DNA of 64,000 nucleotides, from the NCBI RefSeq assembly GCF_014287705.1, contig NZ_JACOOY010000008.1, forward strand, positions 87,464 to 151,463, written 5' to 3'. Numbering within the stretch: position 1 is the first letter of the stretch; every line of letters begins with the position of its first letter. A model generated the notes under the pieces. It made no database searches and was not told the DNA's origin. It saw only the letters and a list, made by a program, of their open reading frames with translations. The DNA comes from Dorea_D hominis (GTDB lineage Bacteria > Bacillota > Clostridia > Lachnospirales > Lachnospiraceae). The translations under genes were made by a program, and so were the position numbers. This document shows positions 8,174 to 17,445 of the stretch, in pieces.

Positions 8174-9586
8174 TTATTCTTTTCCGTTAAAACAATATGT
8201 ACAAATCTTGCACGGATCTATTCCAATTGAATCAAGAAGATCGTCCAGTCTGTGATAGCGCAGGGATGTAAAATTCTGCAGCTTGCGGATATCTTCGATC
8301 ATCTGTACATAACGCTCTGTTGTCGGATCTGCATATTCATCCAGGATCTCCTGTGGACAGTCATCTCCTTCTCTTTCACGGATCACACGTCTTGTGATCA
8401 GTTCCATCTCTGATTTTGATCTGGAGAAGTTCAGATATTTACATCCATATAACAATGGTGGACATGCCGGACGGACATGCACTTCCTTCGCTCCGCTTCT
8501 ATAAAGAAACTCTGTTGTTTCTCGAAGCTGTGTTCCTCTTACAATGGAATCATCGATCAGAAGCAACTTCTTTCCTTCAATTAACGCATGGACCGGAATC
8601 AGTTTCATTCTCGCGATCAGATTTCTCTGACTCTGATTCGTCGGCATGAAAGAACGCGGCCATGTCGGTGTATACTTGATAAATGGTCTTGCATATGGGA
8701 TACCGGATTCATTGGCATATCCGATCGCATGTGCAATTCCGGAATCCGGAACTCCTGCAACAATATCCGGATGTACCGAATCCCCATCACGTTTTGCAAG
8801 CATACTTCCACATTTATAACGCATCTCTTCTACATTCACACCTTCGTATGCAGATGTCGGATATCCATAATATACCCAGAGGAAAGAACAGATCTTCATA
8901 TCTTTTCCCGGCGCTTTCAATGTCTCCACGCCACTTGCGGTAACAAAAACAATTTCTCCCGGACCTAATTCTTTATAATCCTTATATCCAAGGTTAATAT
9001 AGGCATGACTTTCGAACGAAACACAATACGCATCGTCTTTTGCTCCAACTACCAGAGGTGTTCTTCCATAGCGGTCTCTCGCTGCATAAATTCCTTTCTC
9101 TGTCATCAGAAGCAGCGTCATCGAACCATCTACACGTTCCTGCACATACTGGATACCTTCCAGAATTGTCTCTTTCTCACAGATTAGCGCCGCAACCAGT
9201 TCCGTCGCATTCACCTGTCCATTTGTCATCTCATGGAAATGGGAATGTGCACTCTCATACAACTCATTTAAAAGCTCTTCATAATTGTTAATCTTTCCAA
9301 CTGTTGTAATCGCAAAGCTTCCTAATTTTGACTGGATCAGTAATGGCTGCGGTTCAAAATCCGAAATACAGCCAATTCCAAGTGTTCCTTTCATCTCTCC
9401 GACATCTCTGTCAAATTTTGTACGGAACGGTGAATTTTCAATATTATGAATAGAACGGTAAAATCCGTCTTCTCCAAAAGTAGCCATTCCACCTCTTCTT
9501 GTTCCCAGATGAGAATGATAGTCTACTCCATAAAATAACTCCAGCACACAATCCTGCTTTGATGCAACTCCAAAAAATCCTCCCAT
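8174..9586 (-). CDS. PurF-like amidophosphoribosyltransferase paralogue lacking the N-terminal Cys
   Basis: A 470-residue homologue of glutamine PRPP amidotransferase, which makes phosphoribosylamine, the first step of purine synthesis. The Ntn-hydrolase domain begins MGGFFGVAS: position 2 is Gly, where active enzymes expose a catalytic Cys, and AAGGAG precisely positions this ATG. The phosphoribosyltransferase domain looks intact, with the PRPP loop LLLIDDSIVRGTQ. Cysteines that bind an iron-sulfur cluster in the Bacillus enzyme appear retained (residues in KICSF, YGCKY and CKICTYC). It may use free ammonia, bind PRPP as a regulator, or do something else. The normal purF is not in the window. 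Confidence 0.8.
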   Translation of the reverse strand: MGGFFGVASKQDCVLELFYGVDYHSHLGTRRGGMATFGEDGFYRSIHNIENSPFRTKFDRDVGEMKGTLGIGCISDFEPQPLLIQSKLGSFAITTVGKINNYEELLNELYESAHSHFHEMTNGQVNATELVAALICEKETILEGIQYVQERVDGSMTLLLMTEKGIYAARDRYGRTPLVVGAKDDAYCVSFESHAYINLGYKDYKELGPGEIVFVTASGVETLKAPGKDMKICSFLWVYYGYPTSAYEGVNVEEMRYKCGSMLAKRDGDSVHPDIVAGVPDSGIAHAIGYANESGIPYARPFIKYTPTWPRSFMPTNQSQRNLIARMKLIPVHALIEGKKLLLIDDSIVRGTQLRETTEFLYRSGAKEVHVRPACPPLLYGCKYLNFSRSKSEMELITRRVIREREGDDCPQEILDEYADPTTERYVQMIEDIRKLQNFTSLRYHRLDDLLDSIGIDPCKICTYCFNGKE

Positions 9587-9667
9587 AGCCTTCTCCTTTT
9601 GCCTGTAATGATCTCTTTTTTGTTAATTTTTTTGTCTTTTTACCACGAATTACTCCGTTATCATACA

Positions 9668-9697
9668 ATTTTAGCACAAAAGGAAATATGCTGTAAA
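9668..9697 (-). promoter_or_regulatory. Probable promoter of the purF-like gene
   Basis: On the minus strand TTTACA (9692-9697), an 18-base spacer and TAAAAT (9668-9673) stand about 80 bases before the ATG at 9586, immediately after the end of gatB. Confidence 0.5.
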
Positions 9698-9705
9698 GAT
9701 TTTGT

Positions 9706-11136
9706 CTATAACATTTCCTGCAGTTTCTTATTAATTGCTACCGGATCCGCTTTTCCTTTCATCGTTTTCATCGTCTGTCCGACCAGTGCTCCAAGCGCTT
9801 TTTTCTTGCCTCCCTGATAATCAGCTACTGCCTGCGGATTGTCTGCAATCACTTTCTTTAACACTTCTTCCAATGCTCCATCATCATTTACAGTTTTCAG
9901 CCCGTGCTCCTCTACATAAGCTTTCGGATCTATGTCCTCTGCAAAAATTTTCTCAAATACTTCTTTTGCAACTGAACTGTTGATCGTTCCTGCTTCTGTC
10001 AGTTCTACTAAAGCCGCAAGATTCTCTGGTGCAAAATCAATGTCTTCCGGTTCCATTCCATTTTCTTTCAGAAGACGCATCGTCTCTACCATCAGCCAGT
10101 TGGAAACTTTCTTCGGTTTTCCACAGATAGCTGCTGCCTCTTCAAAGATATCTGCCATATGTTTGGAGTTTGTCAGAATCTCCGCATCATACTGCGGAAT
10201 ATCATATTCTTTTTTATATCGCTCCAGCTTTTCAGAACGAAGTTCAGGCTGCCGGTCTTTTACTTTCTGAATCCATTCATCACTGATAATGATCGGCACA
10301 AGATCCGGTTCCGGGAAATAGCGGTAATCCTGTGCATCCTCTTTTGAACGCATAGCATGCGATGATTCTTTGTTGTCATCCCATCTTCTTGTTTCCTGCA
10401 CAACCTGTTTCCCTTCTTCGATCAGTTCAATCTGGCGCTCTCTTTCCCCTTCAATAGCTCTTGCGATAGCTTTAAAAGAGTTCAGGTTCTTCATCTCTGT
10501 TCTTGTGCCAAATTCTGCTGCACCAACTTCCCGCACCGATAAGTTGACGTCCGCTCTCATGGATCCTTCCTGTAATTTACAGTCAGATGCGCCAAGATAC
10601 TGTACAATGGTACGCAGTTTTTCCAGATAAGCAATCACTTCATCCGCTGAGCGCATATCCGGTTCCGATACGATTTCCACAAGTGGTACGCCACTTCGGT
10701 TGTAATCAACCAGTGACGTGTCATCCCATTCATCGTGGATCAGTTTTCCGGCATCTTCCTCCATATGCATTTCATGGATACGGACTTTTTTCTTCTGTCC
10801 TGCCACTTCGATCTCTACATATCCATTTCTTGCAATTGGAAGATACAGCTGGGAAATCTGATAGTTCTGTGGGTTGTCTGGGTAAAAATAATTTTTGCGG
10901 TCAAATTTGCATACCTGGGTAATATCACAGTTTGTTGCAAGTCCGATTGCCATTGCATATTCAACAACCTGCTTATTCAGAACCGGAAGAGATCCCGGCA
11001 TACCGGTGCAGACCGGACAGGTATGTGTATTTGGTGCTCCTCCGAACTGTGTACTGCAGGAGCAGAAGATTTTTGTTTTCGTTGCAAGTTCTACGTGAAC
11101 CTCCAGTCCAATGACTGTTTCATATTGTTTTGCCAT
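9706..11136 (-). CDS. gatB: Asp/Glu-tRNA amidotransferase subunit B
   Basis: The 476-residue tRNA-binding and kinase subunit of GatCAB, which activates the side chain of Asp or Glu mischarged on tRNA-Asn or tRNA-Gln. It opens with the family signature ETVIGLEVHVEL, has the Zn-type cysteines CSCSTQFG...CPVCTGMPG and the DYNRSGVPLVEIVSEPD motif, and ends with the YqeY-like tail domain (GALVGQTMK). Last gene of the aspS-gatC-gatA-gatB operon; it starts 2 bases after gatA ends. Confidence 0.95.
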   Translation of the reverse strand: MAKQYETVIGLEVHVELATKTKIFCSCSTQFGGAPNTHTCPVCTGMPGSLPVLNKQVVEYAMAIGLATNCDITQVCKFDRKNYFYPDNPQNYQISQLYLPIARNGYVEIEVAGQKKKVRIHEMHMEEDAGKLIHDEWDDTSLVDYNRSGVPLVEIVSEPDMRSADEVIAYLEKLRTIVQYLGASDCKLQEGSMRADVNLSVREVGAAEFGTRTEMKNLNSFKAIARAIEGERERQIELIEEGKQVVQETRRWDDNKESSHAMRSKEDAQDYRYFPEPDLVPIIISDEWIQKVKDRQPELRSEKLERYKKEYDIPQYDAEILTNSKHMADIFEEAAAICGKPKKVSNWLMVETMRLLKENGMEPEDIDFAPENLAALVELTEAGTINSSVAKEVFEKIFAEDIDPKAYVEEHGLKTVNDDGALEEVLKKVIADNPQAVADYQGGKKKALGALVGQTMKTMKGKADPVAINKKLQEML

Positions 11137-11138
11137 CT

Positions 11139-12608
11139 CTATCTGTCTCCTTTCGCAAGTTCCGGTGCCTCATATGATTTTGTCTGTTCAAATGTATAGG
11201 CTGCACGGATGATTTTCTTCTCCTGGAAGCAGTCTCCGATGATCTGCATACCAACCGGAAGACCTTTTGAATCTTTTCCGACCGGAATCGTAATTCCCGG
11301 AAATCCTGCCAGATTGACTGCGATCGTGTAAATATCTCCCAGATACATTTTCAAAGGATCACTTAGGCTCTCTCCAAGTTTCGGTGCTGTTGTCGGTGCT
11401 GCCGGTGCAATGATCGCATCATAAGATGCAAATGCTTTGTCAAATGCTTTTTTGATCAACGCCTTTGTCCGGAGTGCTTTCAAATAATAAGCATCATAAT
11501 ATCCGGAACTTAATACAAATGATCCAAGCATAATTCTGCGTTTTACTTCCGGTCCGAAGCCTTCGGATCTTGTCTTTTTATACATATTGTGAAGTCCTTC
11601 ATATTCCGAAGTACGGTATCCGTATTTCACACCATCAAACCGGGATAAGTTCGAGCTTGCTTCTGCAGATGCAATGACGTAATAAGCCGGAATCGCATAC
11701 TGTACAAGGCTTAAGTCAAATTCTTCCACAACCGCACCTTTTTCTTCCAGCACTTTGACCGCTTTTAAAATCTGTTCTTTGACTTCCGGATCCAGACCTT
11801 CTGTGAAATAATCTCTCGGCACGCCAATCTTCATTCCTTTTACCTCAGCAACCAGTCCTTCTGTGAAATCATACGATTCTCTTGCAATAGAAGTACTATC
11901 TTTGCTGTCATGAGAGGCAATGGTCTCCAGAATTGTCGCACAGTCTGTGACATCTTTTGCGATCGGTCCGATCTGATCCAGCGAAGAGCCATATGCGATC
12001 AGTCCATAACGGGATACCGTTCCATAGGTTGGCTTGATTCCAACAACTCCACAGAAAGAACTTGGCTGACGGATGGAACCTCCTGTATCAGATCCAAGTG
12101 CATATGCACATTCTCCTGCCGCAACTGCCGCACAGGAACCTCCTGATGAACCGCCCGGAACATGTTCCAGATTCCATGGATTCTTTGTTTCTCCATAATA
12201 AGAAGTCTCTGTCGTACTTCCCATGGCAAATTCATCCATATTTGTCTTTCCAAGGATTACAGCTCCTGCTTTTTCCAGATTTACAACTGCTTCCGCTGTA
12301 AAGGTTGGTTTGAAACCTTCCAGAATCTTAGAGCTGCAGGTCGTCTCCACACCCTTCGTACATAAATTATCTTTGATCGCCACCGGAACACCGGCTAATG
12401 GTCCGGTAAGTGTACCGTCATTAATCATTTTCTGTACTTCTTCTGCACGTTTTCTTGCACCTTCCTTATCAATCCGCACAAAACTATGTACATTCTCTTC
12501 TACGCGTTCTATCTGTGCAATGGCTGCTTCTACTGCATCTGCCACTGTTATTTCTTTTGCTTTTATTTTCTTTCCGATCTCAACGGCTGTCATACTTGTG
12601 ATATCCAT
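11139..12608 (-). CDS. gatA: Asp/Glu-tRNA amidotransferase subunit A
   Basis: The 489-residue amidase subunit of GatCAB. It releases ammonia from glutamine for transamidation. The Ser-cisSer-Lys catalytic set is visible as AIKDN (Lys), VPGGSSGGS (cis-Ser) and SDTGGSIRQPSS (nucleophile Ser). Length is typical. It lies between gatC and gatB on one transcript controlled by the upstream T-box. Confidence 0.95.
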   Translation of the reverse strand: MDITSMTAVEIGKKIKAKEITVADAVEAAIAQIERVEENVHSFVRIDKEGARKRAEEVQKMINDGTLTGPLAGVPVAIKDNLCTKGVETTCSSKILEGFKPTFTAEAVVNLEKAGAVILGKTNMDEFAMGSTTETSYYGETKNPWNLEHVPGGSSGGSCAAVAAGECAYALGSDTGGSIRQPSSFCGVVGIKPTYGTVSRYGLIAYGSSLDQIGPIAKDVTDCATILETIASHDSKDSTSIARESYDFTEGLVAEVKGMKIGVPRDYFTEGLDPEVKEQILKAVKVLEEKGAVVEEFDLSLVQYAIPAYYVIASAEASSNLSRFDGVKYGYRTSEYEGLHNMYKKTRSEGFGPEVKRRIMLGSFVLSSGYYDAYYLKALRTKALIKKAFDKAFASYDAIIAPAAPTTAPKLGESLSDPLKMYLGDIYTIAVNLAGFPGITIPVGKDSKGLPVGMQIIGDCFQEKKIIRAAYTFEQTKSYEAPELAKGDR

Positions 12609-12643
12609 GCCTTCGTTCTCCTCTCTTTTTTCTTTTCAGGAAA

Positions 12644-12937
12644 CTATCCGATTGTCTTTGGTACTTTAAAGCTCTGGTCTTTTGCAAGTGGTGCATTGGC
12701 AAGCGTATCTGCACTTCCGTCACCATTTGTCACAACATCCTCACGGAATACGTTATGCACCGGAAATACATGGGACATCGGTTCTACTCCGTCTGTATCC
12801 AGCTCATTTAATGTATCAATGTAATCCAGCATTTTTTCCATATCTTTTTTTGCTTCTTCCTTCTCTGCATCGCTTAATTCCAGCTTTGCCAGTATTCCGA
12901 CATATTCGATTGTCTCATCTGTGATCTGATTTGCCAT
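12644..12937 (-). CDS. gatC: Asp/Glu-tRNA amidotransferase subunit C
   Basis: The 97-residue GatC subunit, which wraps round GatA and helps its assembly with GatB. It starts ITDETIEYVGILAKLELSDAE and contains the typical MLDYIDTLNELDTDGVEPMSH segment. It follows aspS after 38 bases and precedes gatA by 35. Confidence 0.93.
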   Translation of the reverse strand: MANQITDETIEYVGILAKLELSDAEKEEAKKDMEKMLDYIDTLNELDTDGVEPMSHVFPVHNVFREDVVTNGDGSADTLANAPLAKDQSFKVPKTIG

Positions 12938-12975
12938 AATTTTGTCCCCTTTTCATCTTTCTATTTTCTATTTCT

Positions 12976-14313
12976 TTATGGTTCCAGTCTGCTTAAATCT
13001 CTTGGAAATAGCGTTGTCTCGCGGACATTGTCTTCCCCGATGAGCTGCATCGTCAATCGTTCCAGTCCGATTCCAATTCCACCATGTGGCGGCATTCCAT
13101 GTCTGAAGGTTGCAAGATACTGATCCATTCCATCTGTCTCCATACCTCTTGCTTCTATCTTTTCTATCAGTTTCTGATAATCATGGATTCTCTGACCGCC
13201 TGTTGTAATCTCAAGTCCTTTAAACAACAGGTCAAAACTTAATGTATATTTCGAATCTTCCGGATCATCCATTGCATAGAATGGACGCTTTTTGGATGGA
13301 TAATGAGTTACAAATACAAAATCACTGCCCCACTCTTCTTTTGCATATTTTCCGATCAGCTGCTCCTCCTCCGGCTCTAAATCGAACGGATTACGCATCT
13401 TATGTCCATATTTTTCCGATACGATTTCTTTAATATCGTGGAAACGGACTGCCGGGATTCTGGATACATCCGGAAATTCTACTCCAAGGATTTTCAGTTC
13501 TTTCGCATATTCTTTCTGCAAAAGTTTCATTGCATACTGTAAATACCCGGTTTCCATTGCCATGATATCTTCGAATCCATCAATATATCCCATCTCAAAA
13601 TCAAGACTGGTATATTCATTTAAATGTCTTTTTGTGTTGTGTTTTTCTGCACGAAATACCGGTGCTGTCTCGAATACACGATCAAATACACCTACCATCA
13701 TCTGTTTGTAAAACTGCGGGCTCTGTGCCAGCACTGCAGGTCTGTGGAAATATTCCAGCTTGAAAATATTCGCTCCTCCTTCAGCTCCCTTTGCTCCGAT
13801 CTTCGGTGTATGGATCTCTGTAAATTCCTGGCTGTAAAGAAAATCGCGGAATGCTCTTGTAAGTCCTTCCTGAATTCGGAATTTTGCACGCTCTCTGATA
13901 TTTCTAAGGGCAATGGAGCGGTAGTTTAATTTTGCTTCCAGTGAAGTATTCAATTTCCATTTGGAAATTGCAAGCGGCATCATCTCTGCCTCCGGCTCAC
14001 TTAAAATTTCCACTTTCTGCATTGTAATCTCGATTCCGTTTGGTGCTTTCTCATTCTGCTTTAAAACGCCTGTCACTTCCAGTGTTGCTGCCTCTTTGAT
14101 CGTTTTTATATCAAATTCTGCAGTTTCTTTCTCATATACACACTGCAGAAGTCCTTCTCTTTTACGAAGGATCACAAAGGCTACGGTTCCCATATCACGA
14201 ATGACATGAACAGCTCCATTGATTTTTACAACCTCTCCTTCTGCGCATCCGGTAAGTAACTCTGTAATTTCTTTTGTCTCTTTTTTCTTTACTCCTGTCA
14301 TAAATTCCATCAT
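12976..14313 (-). CDS. aspS: Archaeal-type, probably non-discriminating aspartyl-tRNA synthetase
   Basis: A 445-residue class IIb synthetase, much shorter than bacterial AspRS (about 590) because it lacks the GAD insertion. It has an N-terminal OB fold, motif 2 (FRAEKHNTKRHLNEY) and motif 3 (GIGLERLTMQLIG). Aligned by eye with archaeal AspRS, the two anticodon-reading positions carry His (GAVHVIRD) and Pro (EKAPNG), the pair reported for non-discriminating enzymes, where discriminating ones have Trp and Lys. Such an enzyme puts Asp on tRNA-Asn, and GatCAB from the same operon converts it to Asn. GGGAGG lies 5 bases before the ATG. The two tandem ATGs (14313, 14310) are both possible. Confidence 0.88.
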   Translation of the reverse strand: MMEFMTGVKKKETKEITELLTGCAEGEVVKINGAVHVIRDMGTVAFVILRKREGLLQCVYEKETAEFDIKTIKEAATLEVTGVLKQNEKAPNGIEITMQKVEILSEPEAEMMPLAISKWKLNTSLEAKLNYRSIALRNIRERAKFRIQEGLTRAFRDFLYSQEFTEIHTPKIGAKGAEGGANIFKLEYFHRPAVLAQSPQFYKQMMVGVFDRVFETAPVFRAEKHNTKRHLNEYTSLDFEMGYIDGFEDIMAMETGYLQYAMKLLQKEYAKELKILGVEFPDVSRIPAVRFHDIKEIVSEKYGHKMRNPFDLEPEEEQLIGKYAKEEWGSDFVFVTHYPSKKRPFYAMDDPEDSKYTLSFDLLFKGLEITTGGQRIHDYQKLIEKIEARGMETDGMDQYLATFRHGMPPHGGIGIGLERLTMQLIGEDNVRETTLFPRDLSRLEP

Positions 14314-14435
14314 TCAGACCTCCCTTGGTATCCTTTTTGGTAAAATAGTGTGCGTCCTCGCAGAGCCATTTTATTTATCACTAAAAATCTTTTTGATAAA
14401 TAAAAAAAGAGATTCTTTCGAACCTCCGGTACTAA

Positions 14436-14722
14436 AAAACGTCCCAGAATACATACTTGTATTCCGGGACGGATATAAACTTGTTATCCGCGGTACCACC
14501 CGCATTAAGCTCGCCTTTGAACTTATCTCTTGCACGTAACGTGTGCCTTACGTATCTGCCTAATAATCTACATCCGGTAATCTCCTGCCGACGTTCAACA
14601 GATCTGCTCCGGAGTGTTCCCTATTGTTCTGCTTCCTTCAGATGCACTCTCAGTCGGCGGTGCTTCCTTCCTGTTAATTCCACAAGAACAGAGTCTCCTT
14701 CATCGCTTTGTTGTTTAAAAAC
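14436..14722 (-). ncRNA. T-box leader of the aspS-gatCAB operon, Asn specifier
   Basis: The minus strand carries the T-box sequence GCGGGTGGTACCGCGG (14489-14504), followed by a terminator hairpin (14441-14470, arms GTCCCGGAATAC and GTATTCTGGGAC) with a run of six T. Upstream is a stem I region starting near AAAGCGATGAAGGAGA. By spacing relative to the following GGAGC, the specifier triplet is AAC at 14618-14616, an Asn codon. Uncharged tRNA-Asn would pair with the specifier and with the bulge and block termination. This agrees with the operon making Asn-tRNA. The exact ends are approximate. Confidence 0.88.
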
Positions 14723-14776
14723 TATGTCTATGGTAGCACAGGATTTTTTAAATTGCAAGTACCAAATCAATAAATT

Positions 14777-16339
14777 TCAAAATCGTTCCTGACAAAGCGC
14801 CTCCATCTTCTCATGTATGACTCCCATATCACGTTCGTCTGTCATCGTTACAATCAAATCTCCTGCCTGAAGTTTTGTCTTTCCTTTCGGAATAATCTCA
14901 TCTGTACCTCGCTGTATTGCTACAAGCAAACAATTATCCGGCCATTTCACATCCCGGATCAGTTCTTCTTCAATCGAAGATCCCTGTTTCACAACAAAGT
15001 TCGCAAGTACCTTTTCGCCGGTCTCATCCGTCACAGACTCTCCGCGCTTTTGCAGGAGACGCTCCAGTAGACTTTCATAAATCGGTTTTGACTTCATCAG
15101 TATTGCTACAACATAAGCTACAATGGATACAACCGATAACGACAGCATCTGACTCAAGGAACCGGTCATTTCAAAAATAAGAATAATCCCTGTCAGAGGC
15201 GCCCGCACAATTGCGGCAAAATATCCTGCCATTGCCAGAAGTACAAAGTTATTGATATACATTGGATTCAGTCCGAAATACTGCACACTGATCGTTGCAA
15301 AAGCGCCTCCGATATAGCCTCCGATGACAAGTAACGGGAAGAAAATGCCTCCCGGTGCTCCTGATCCAAAACTTACTGCTGAGAAGATGAATCTTCCGAT
15401 CAGGAGAAATAAAACGCTCTTAAGCATCACATCACTGTTTGTAAGATATTCAATCAGAGCGTGTCCGCTTCCCAGAAGATCCGGGGCGGTAAATCCAAGA
15501 ATACCGGCACATACGAACGGGATCATGACCTTCACTTCCGGTCGTAAAAACGTTGCTTTATTATAGATTTCCTGTGATTTCAAAGTAAACCAGTTATAAA
15601 ATGCACCCAGCACGCCAAGTATCACTCCAAGTGCCACGATCATTCCATAGGAATGAATTGGCAGTGCATGCAAGATATCAAACTGGAACACGGAACTTAC
15701 TCCCAGCACATTTGAACATAAGAAATCTGCCGTCAGCGACGCAGACATTACGGATACGAGTACTGATACGGAAAAATTCTTATGGACTTCTTCCAGTGAA
15801 AACATGACTCCTGCAAGAGGTGCATGAAACGCTGCTGAAAGTCCTGCACTGGCTCCACAGGTCAATAAAAACTTCTCTTCGGTCTTTCCTCTGTCAAGCC
15901 CTCTGGATACCCCTTTTCCTACCATGGCACCAAGCTGAATCGATGGGCCTTCTCTTCCAAGTGCCAGTCCTCCAAGCAGGCATAAGAAACCGCCGAGGAA
16001 CTTTGCCGGCATCACACGCCACCAGGTCTGATCTAATTTTCCTACCATCTCGCCCTCAAGCTGAGGGATTCCGCTTCCGGATATCATCGGCTCAAACTGT
16101 ACCAGTTTTGCCACGATCCAGGCAAGCAAAAGGAGCACCGCAAACCATCCTGCCATCCGCACCGGATTGCCTGACGCATATGCGAGGATCTGCTTTAACC
16201 ATTTTCCCGCATATTCCAGACAGATCCGGTACAAAAGTACAATCAGTCCTGCGATTGCTCCAACTAATATTCCTTCACCTATTAAAATAATCTGAAACCG
16301 CTCTGCACGCTTAATCGTGTCCGGTGTATTGTGTCTCAC
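14777..16339 (-). CDS. ClC-family chloride/proton antiporter with TrkA-C domain
   Basis: About 520 residues with the chloride-site motifs GSGIPQLEGE, GREGPSIQLG (gating Glu present) and GSGAPGGIFFPLL. The pair EE in FSLEEVHKNF corresponds to the proton-side Glu of the E. coli antiporter, so exchange rather than a pure channel is likely. The C-terminal 75 residues form a TrkA-C-like ligand-binding domain. I start at GTG 16339 because GGGAGG is 8 bases upstream; the ATG at 16366 has no ribosome site and would place this sequence inside coding. The fluoride-type variants of the family have different motifs. Confidence 0.85.
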   Translation of the reverse strand: MRHNTPDTIKRAERFQIILIGEGILVGAIAGLIVLLYRICLEYAGKWLKQILAYASGNPVRMAGWFAVLLLLAWIVAKLVQFEPMISGSGIPQLEGEMVGKLDQTWWRVMPAKFLGGFLCLLGGLALGREGPSIQLGAMVGKGVSRGLDRGKTEEKFLLTCGASAGLSAAFHAPLAGVMFSLEEVHKNFSVSVLVSVMSASLTADFLCSNVLGVSSVFQFDILHALPIHSYGMIVALGVILGVLGAFYNWFTLKSQEIYNKATFLRPEVKVMIPFVCAGILGFTAPDLLGSGHALIEYLTNSDVMLKSVLFLLIGRFIFSAVSFGSGAPGGIFFPLLVIGGYIGGAFATISVQYFGLNPMYINNFVLLAMAGYFAAIVRAPLTGIILIFEMTGSLSQMLSLSVVSIVAYVVAILMKSKPIYESLLERLLQKRGESVTDETGEKVLANFVVKQGSSIEEELIRDVKWPDNCLLVAIQRGTDEIIPKGKTKLQAGDLIVTMTDERDMGVIHEKMEALCQERF

Positions 16340-16369
16340 AAGACATACCTCCCATAATTTTCTCATAGC

Positions 16370-16471
16370 TATATGATACCCGTAGATTATTCCGTGCTGC
16401 GCACTCTCACAATCTTCCCAATTATGAGCAAGCTCATGTGGCTTAAGGCCTTAGGACTCCGGTATCATATA
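16370..16471 (-). ncRNA. Possible structured leader upstream of the ClC gene
   Basis: A perfect 11-bp inverted repeat (TATATGATACC / GGTATCATATA) encloses 80 bases. On the minus strand these hold further helices: ATGAG-CTTG-CTCAT, AGATT...AATCT, and GTGC-GCA-GCAC inside it. The layout is a closing stem round a multibranch, ending about 30 bases before the GTG. A TATAAT at 16473-16478 could start transcription inside the outer arm. I do not recognise a known riboswitch class, so this may be only a chance fold. Confidence 0.35.
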
Positions 16472-16508
16472 CATTATAAATAGAAGGTCGTCTTTTTTCC
16501 AGTAAAAT

Positions 16509-17417
16509 TTAATTATCTGAATCTGAGACTGTAATCATATTTGTAATAACGTCTTTGCTGACTTTGTATACAATTTTTGAATTTTCCGGCATCACATACC
16601 GGTTTTCTCCGTCTTTGTCTGTTTTTCCAATGTAAACACTGTACGTTTTCTTCTTTCCGGATGAAGAATCTTTGTATGTAGCGGTTGCTGTTGTCCGTTT
16701 GTCAATCTCCAGACCATATTTGCCAAGTGTCTTATCTGTCACATGGTAATCTGCACAGTCAGTCAGTGTAATCGTTCCGAATCCTCCGGCAAGCTGTGCC
16801 AGATCATCTTCATCATCGTATGTCTTTGTCGTTCCATTTTTCGTAACTGCAACTTTTTTCAGATTGCCGCTGCTGATGGACGGCACAGTATCCAGACTCA
16901 CAAAGGAAGATAGCTGAAACTGTAAGTTTTCTACCAGTGTACTTCCAATCGTATACACTGTATCTTCTTCTTCGATTTTCGCATAGTAATCTTCTCCAAC
17001 ATTATTACCGATATCGAGCGTTCCTTTTTCTCCGGAAGTTGTCTCATAAGATACTTTATATGCCGGATCCGCAAGTCCATAATCCTCCAACGCATCCGGA
17101 GCATCCAGTTTCTGCTCTGCTGTCAGACTTTCCACAGTACCTGTAATCTGCTCAACCGCACTCTGTGTTAATTTGATGGTCTTATCTTTTTCATACACCC
17201 AGGTATCATTTTTCTTGACAAAAGTCATATTTTTATTTCCCTTTTTATAACTGATCTTTGTCAAGTCATCTGCATCTATAATCTGCACGGTCTGTGCTTT
17301 TTTCTTTGCCGCCTTCTGCGTCTTCATCTGATTGTTCCATGCCTTGATTCCGCCATATGCACCGCAAAGGACAACCAGAATTCCTACAAGCAGTAACATT
17401 CTCTTTTTCTGTTTCAT
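16509..17417 (-). CDS. DUF4340-like membrane-anchored protein
   Basis: A 302-residue protein with one N-terminal membrane segment (about residues 7-25, MLLLVGILVVLCGAYGGI) and an extracytoplasmic beta-rich region resembling DUF4340, including LEDYGLADPAYKVSYETTSG. Function is unknown. Proteins of this type often sit last in Gld-like ABC operons, as here. I start at the ATG at 17417, with AGAGGAC nearby, not at the earlier in-frame start that overlaps the upstream gene. Confidence 0.7.
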   Translation of the reverse strand: MKQKKRMLLLVGILVVLCGAYGGIKAWNNQMKTQKAAKKKAQTVQIIDADDLTKISYKKGNKNMTFVKKNDTWVYEKDKTIKLTQSAVEQITGTVESLTAEQKLDAPDALEDYGLADPAYKVSYETTSGEKGTLDIGNNVGEDYYAKIEEEDTVYTIGSTLVENLQFQLSSFVSLDTVPSISSGNLKKVAVTKNGTTKTYDDEDDLAQLAGGFGTITLTDCADYHVTDKTLGKYGLEIDKRTTATATYKDSSSGKKKTYSVYIGKTDKDGENRYVMPENSKIVYKVSKDVITNMITVSDSDN

Positions 17418-17445
17418 ACATGTCCTCTTTTCTTTGAAATCCTTT

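Noticed and set aside
16370..16471. A known riboswitch class for the ClC leader
   Set aside because: I compared it from memory with fluoride, cyclic di-GMP, manganese and magnesium classes and found no core match, so it is listed only as a candidate.
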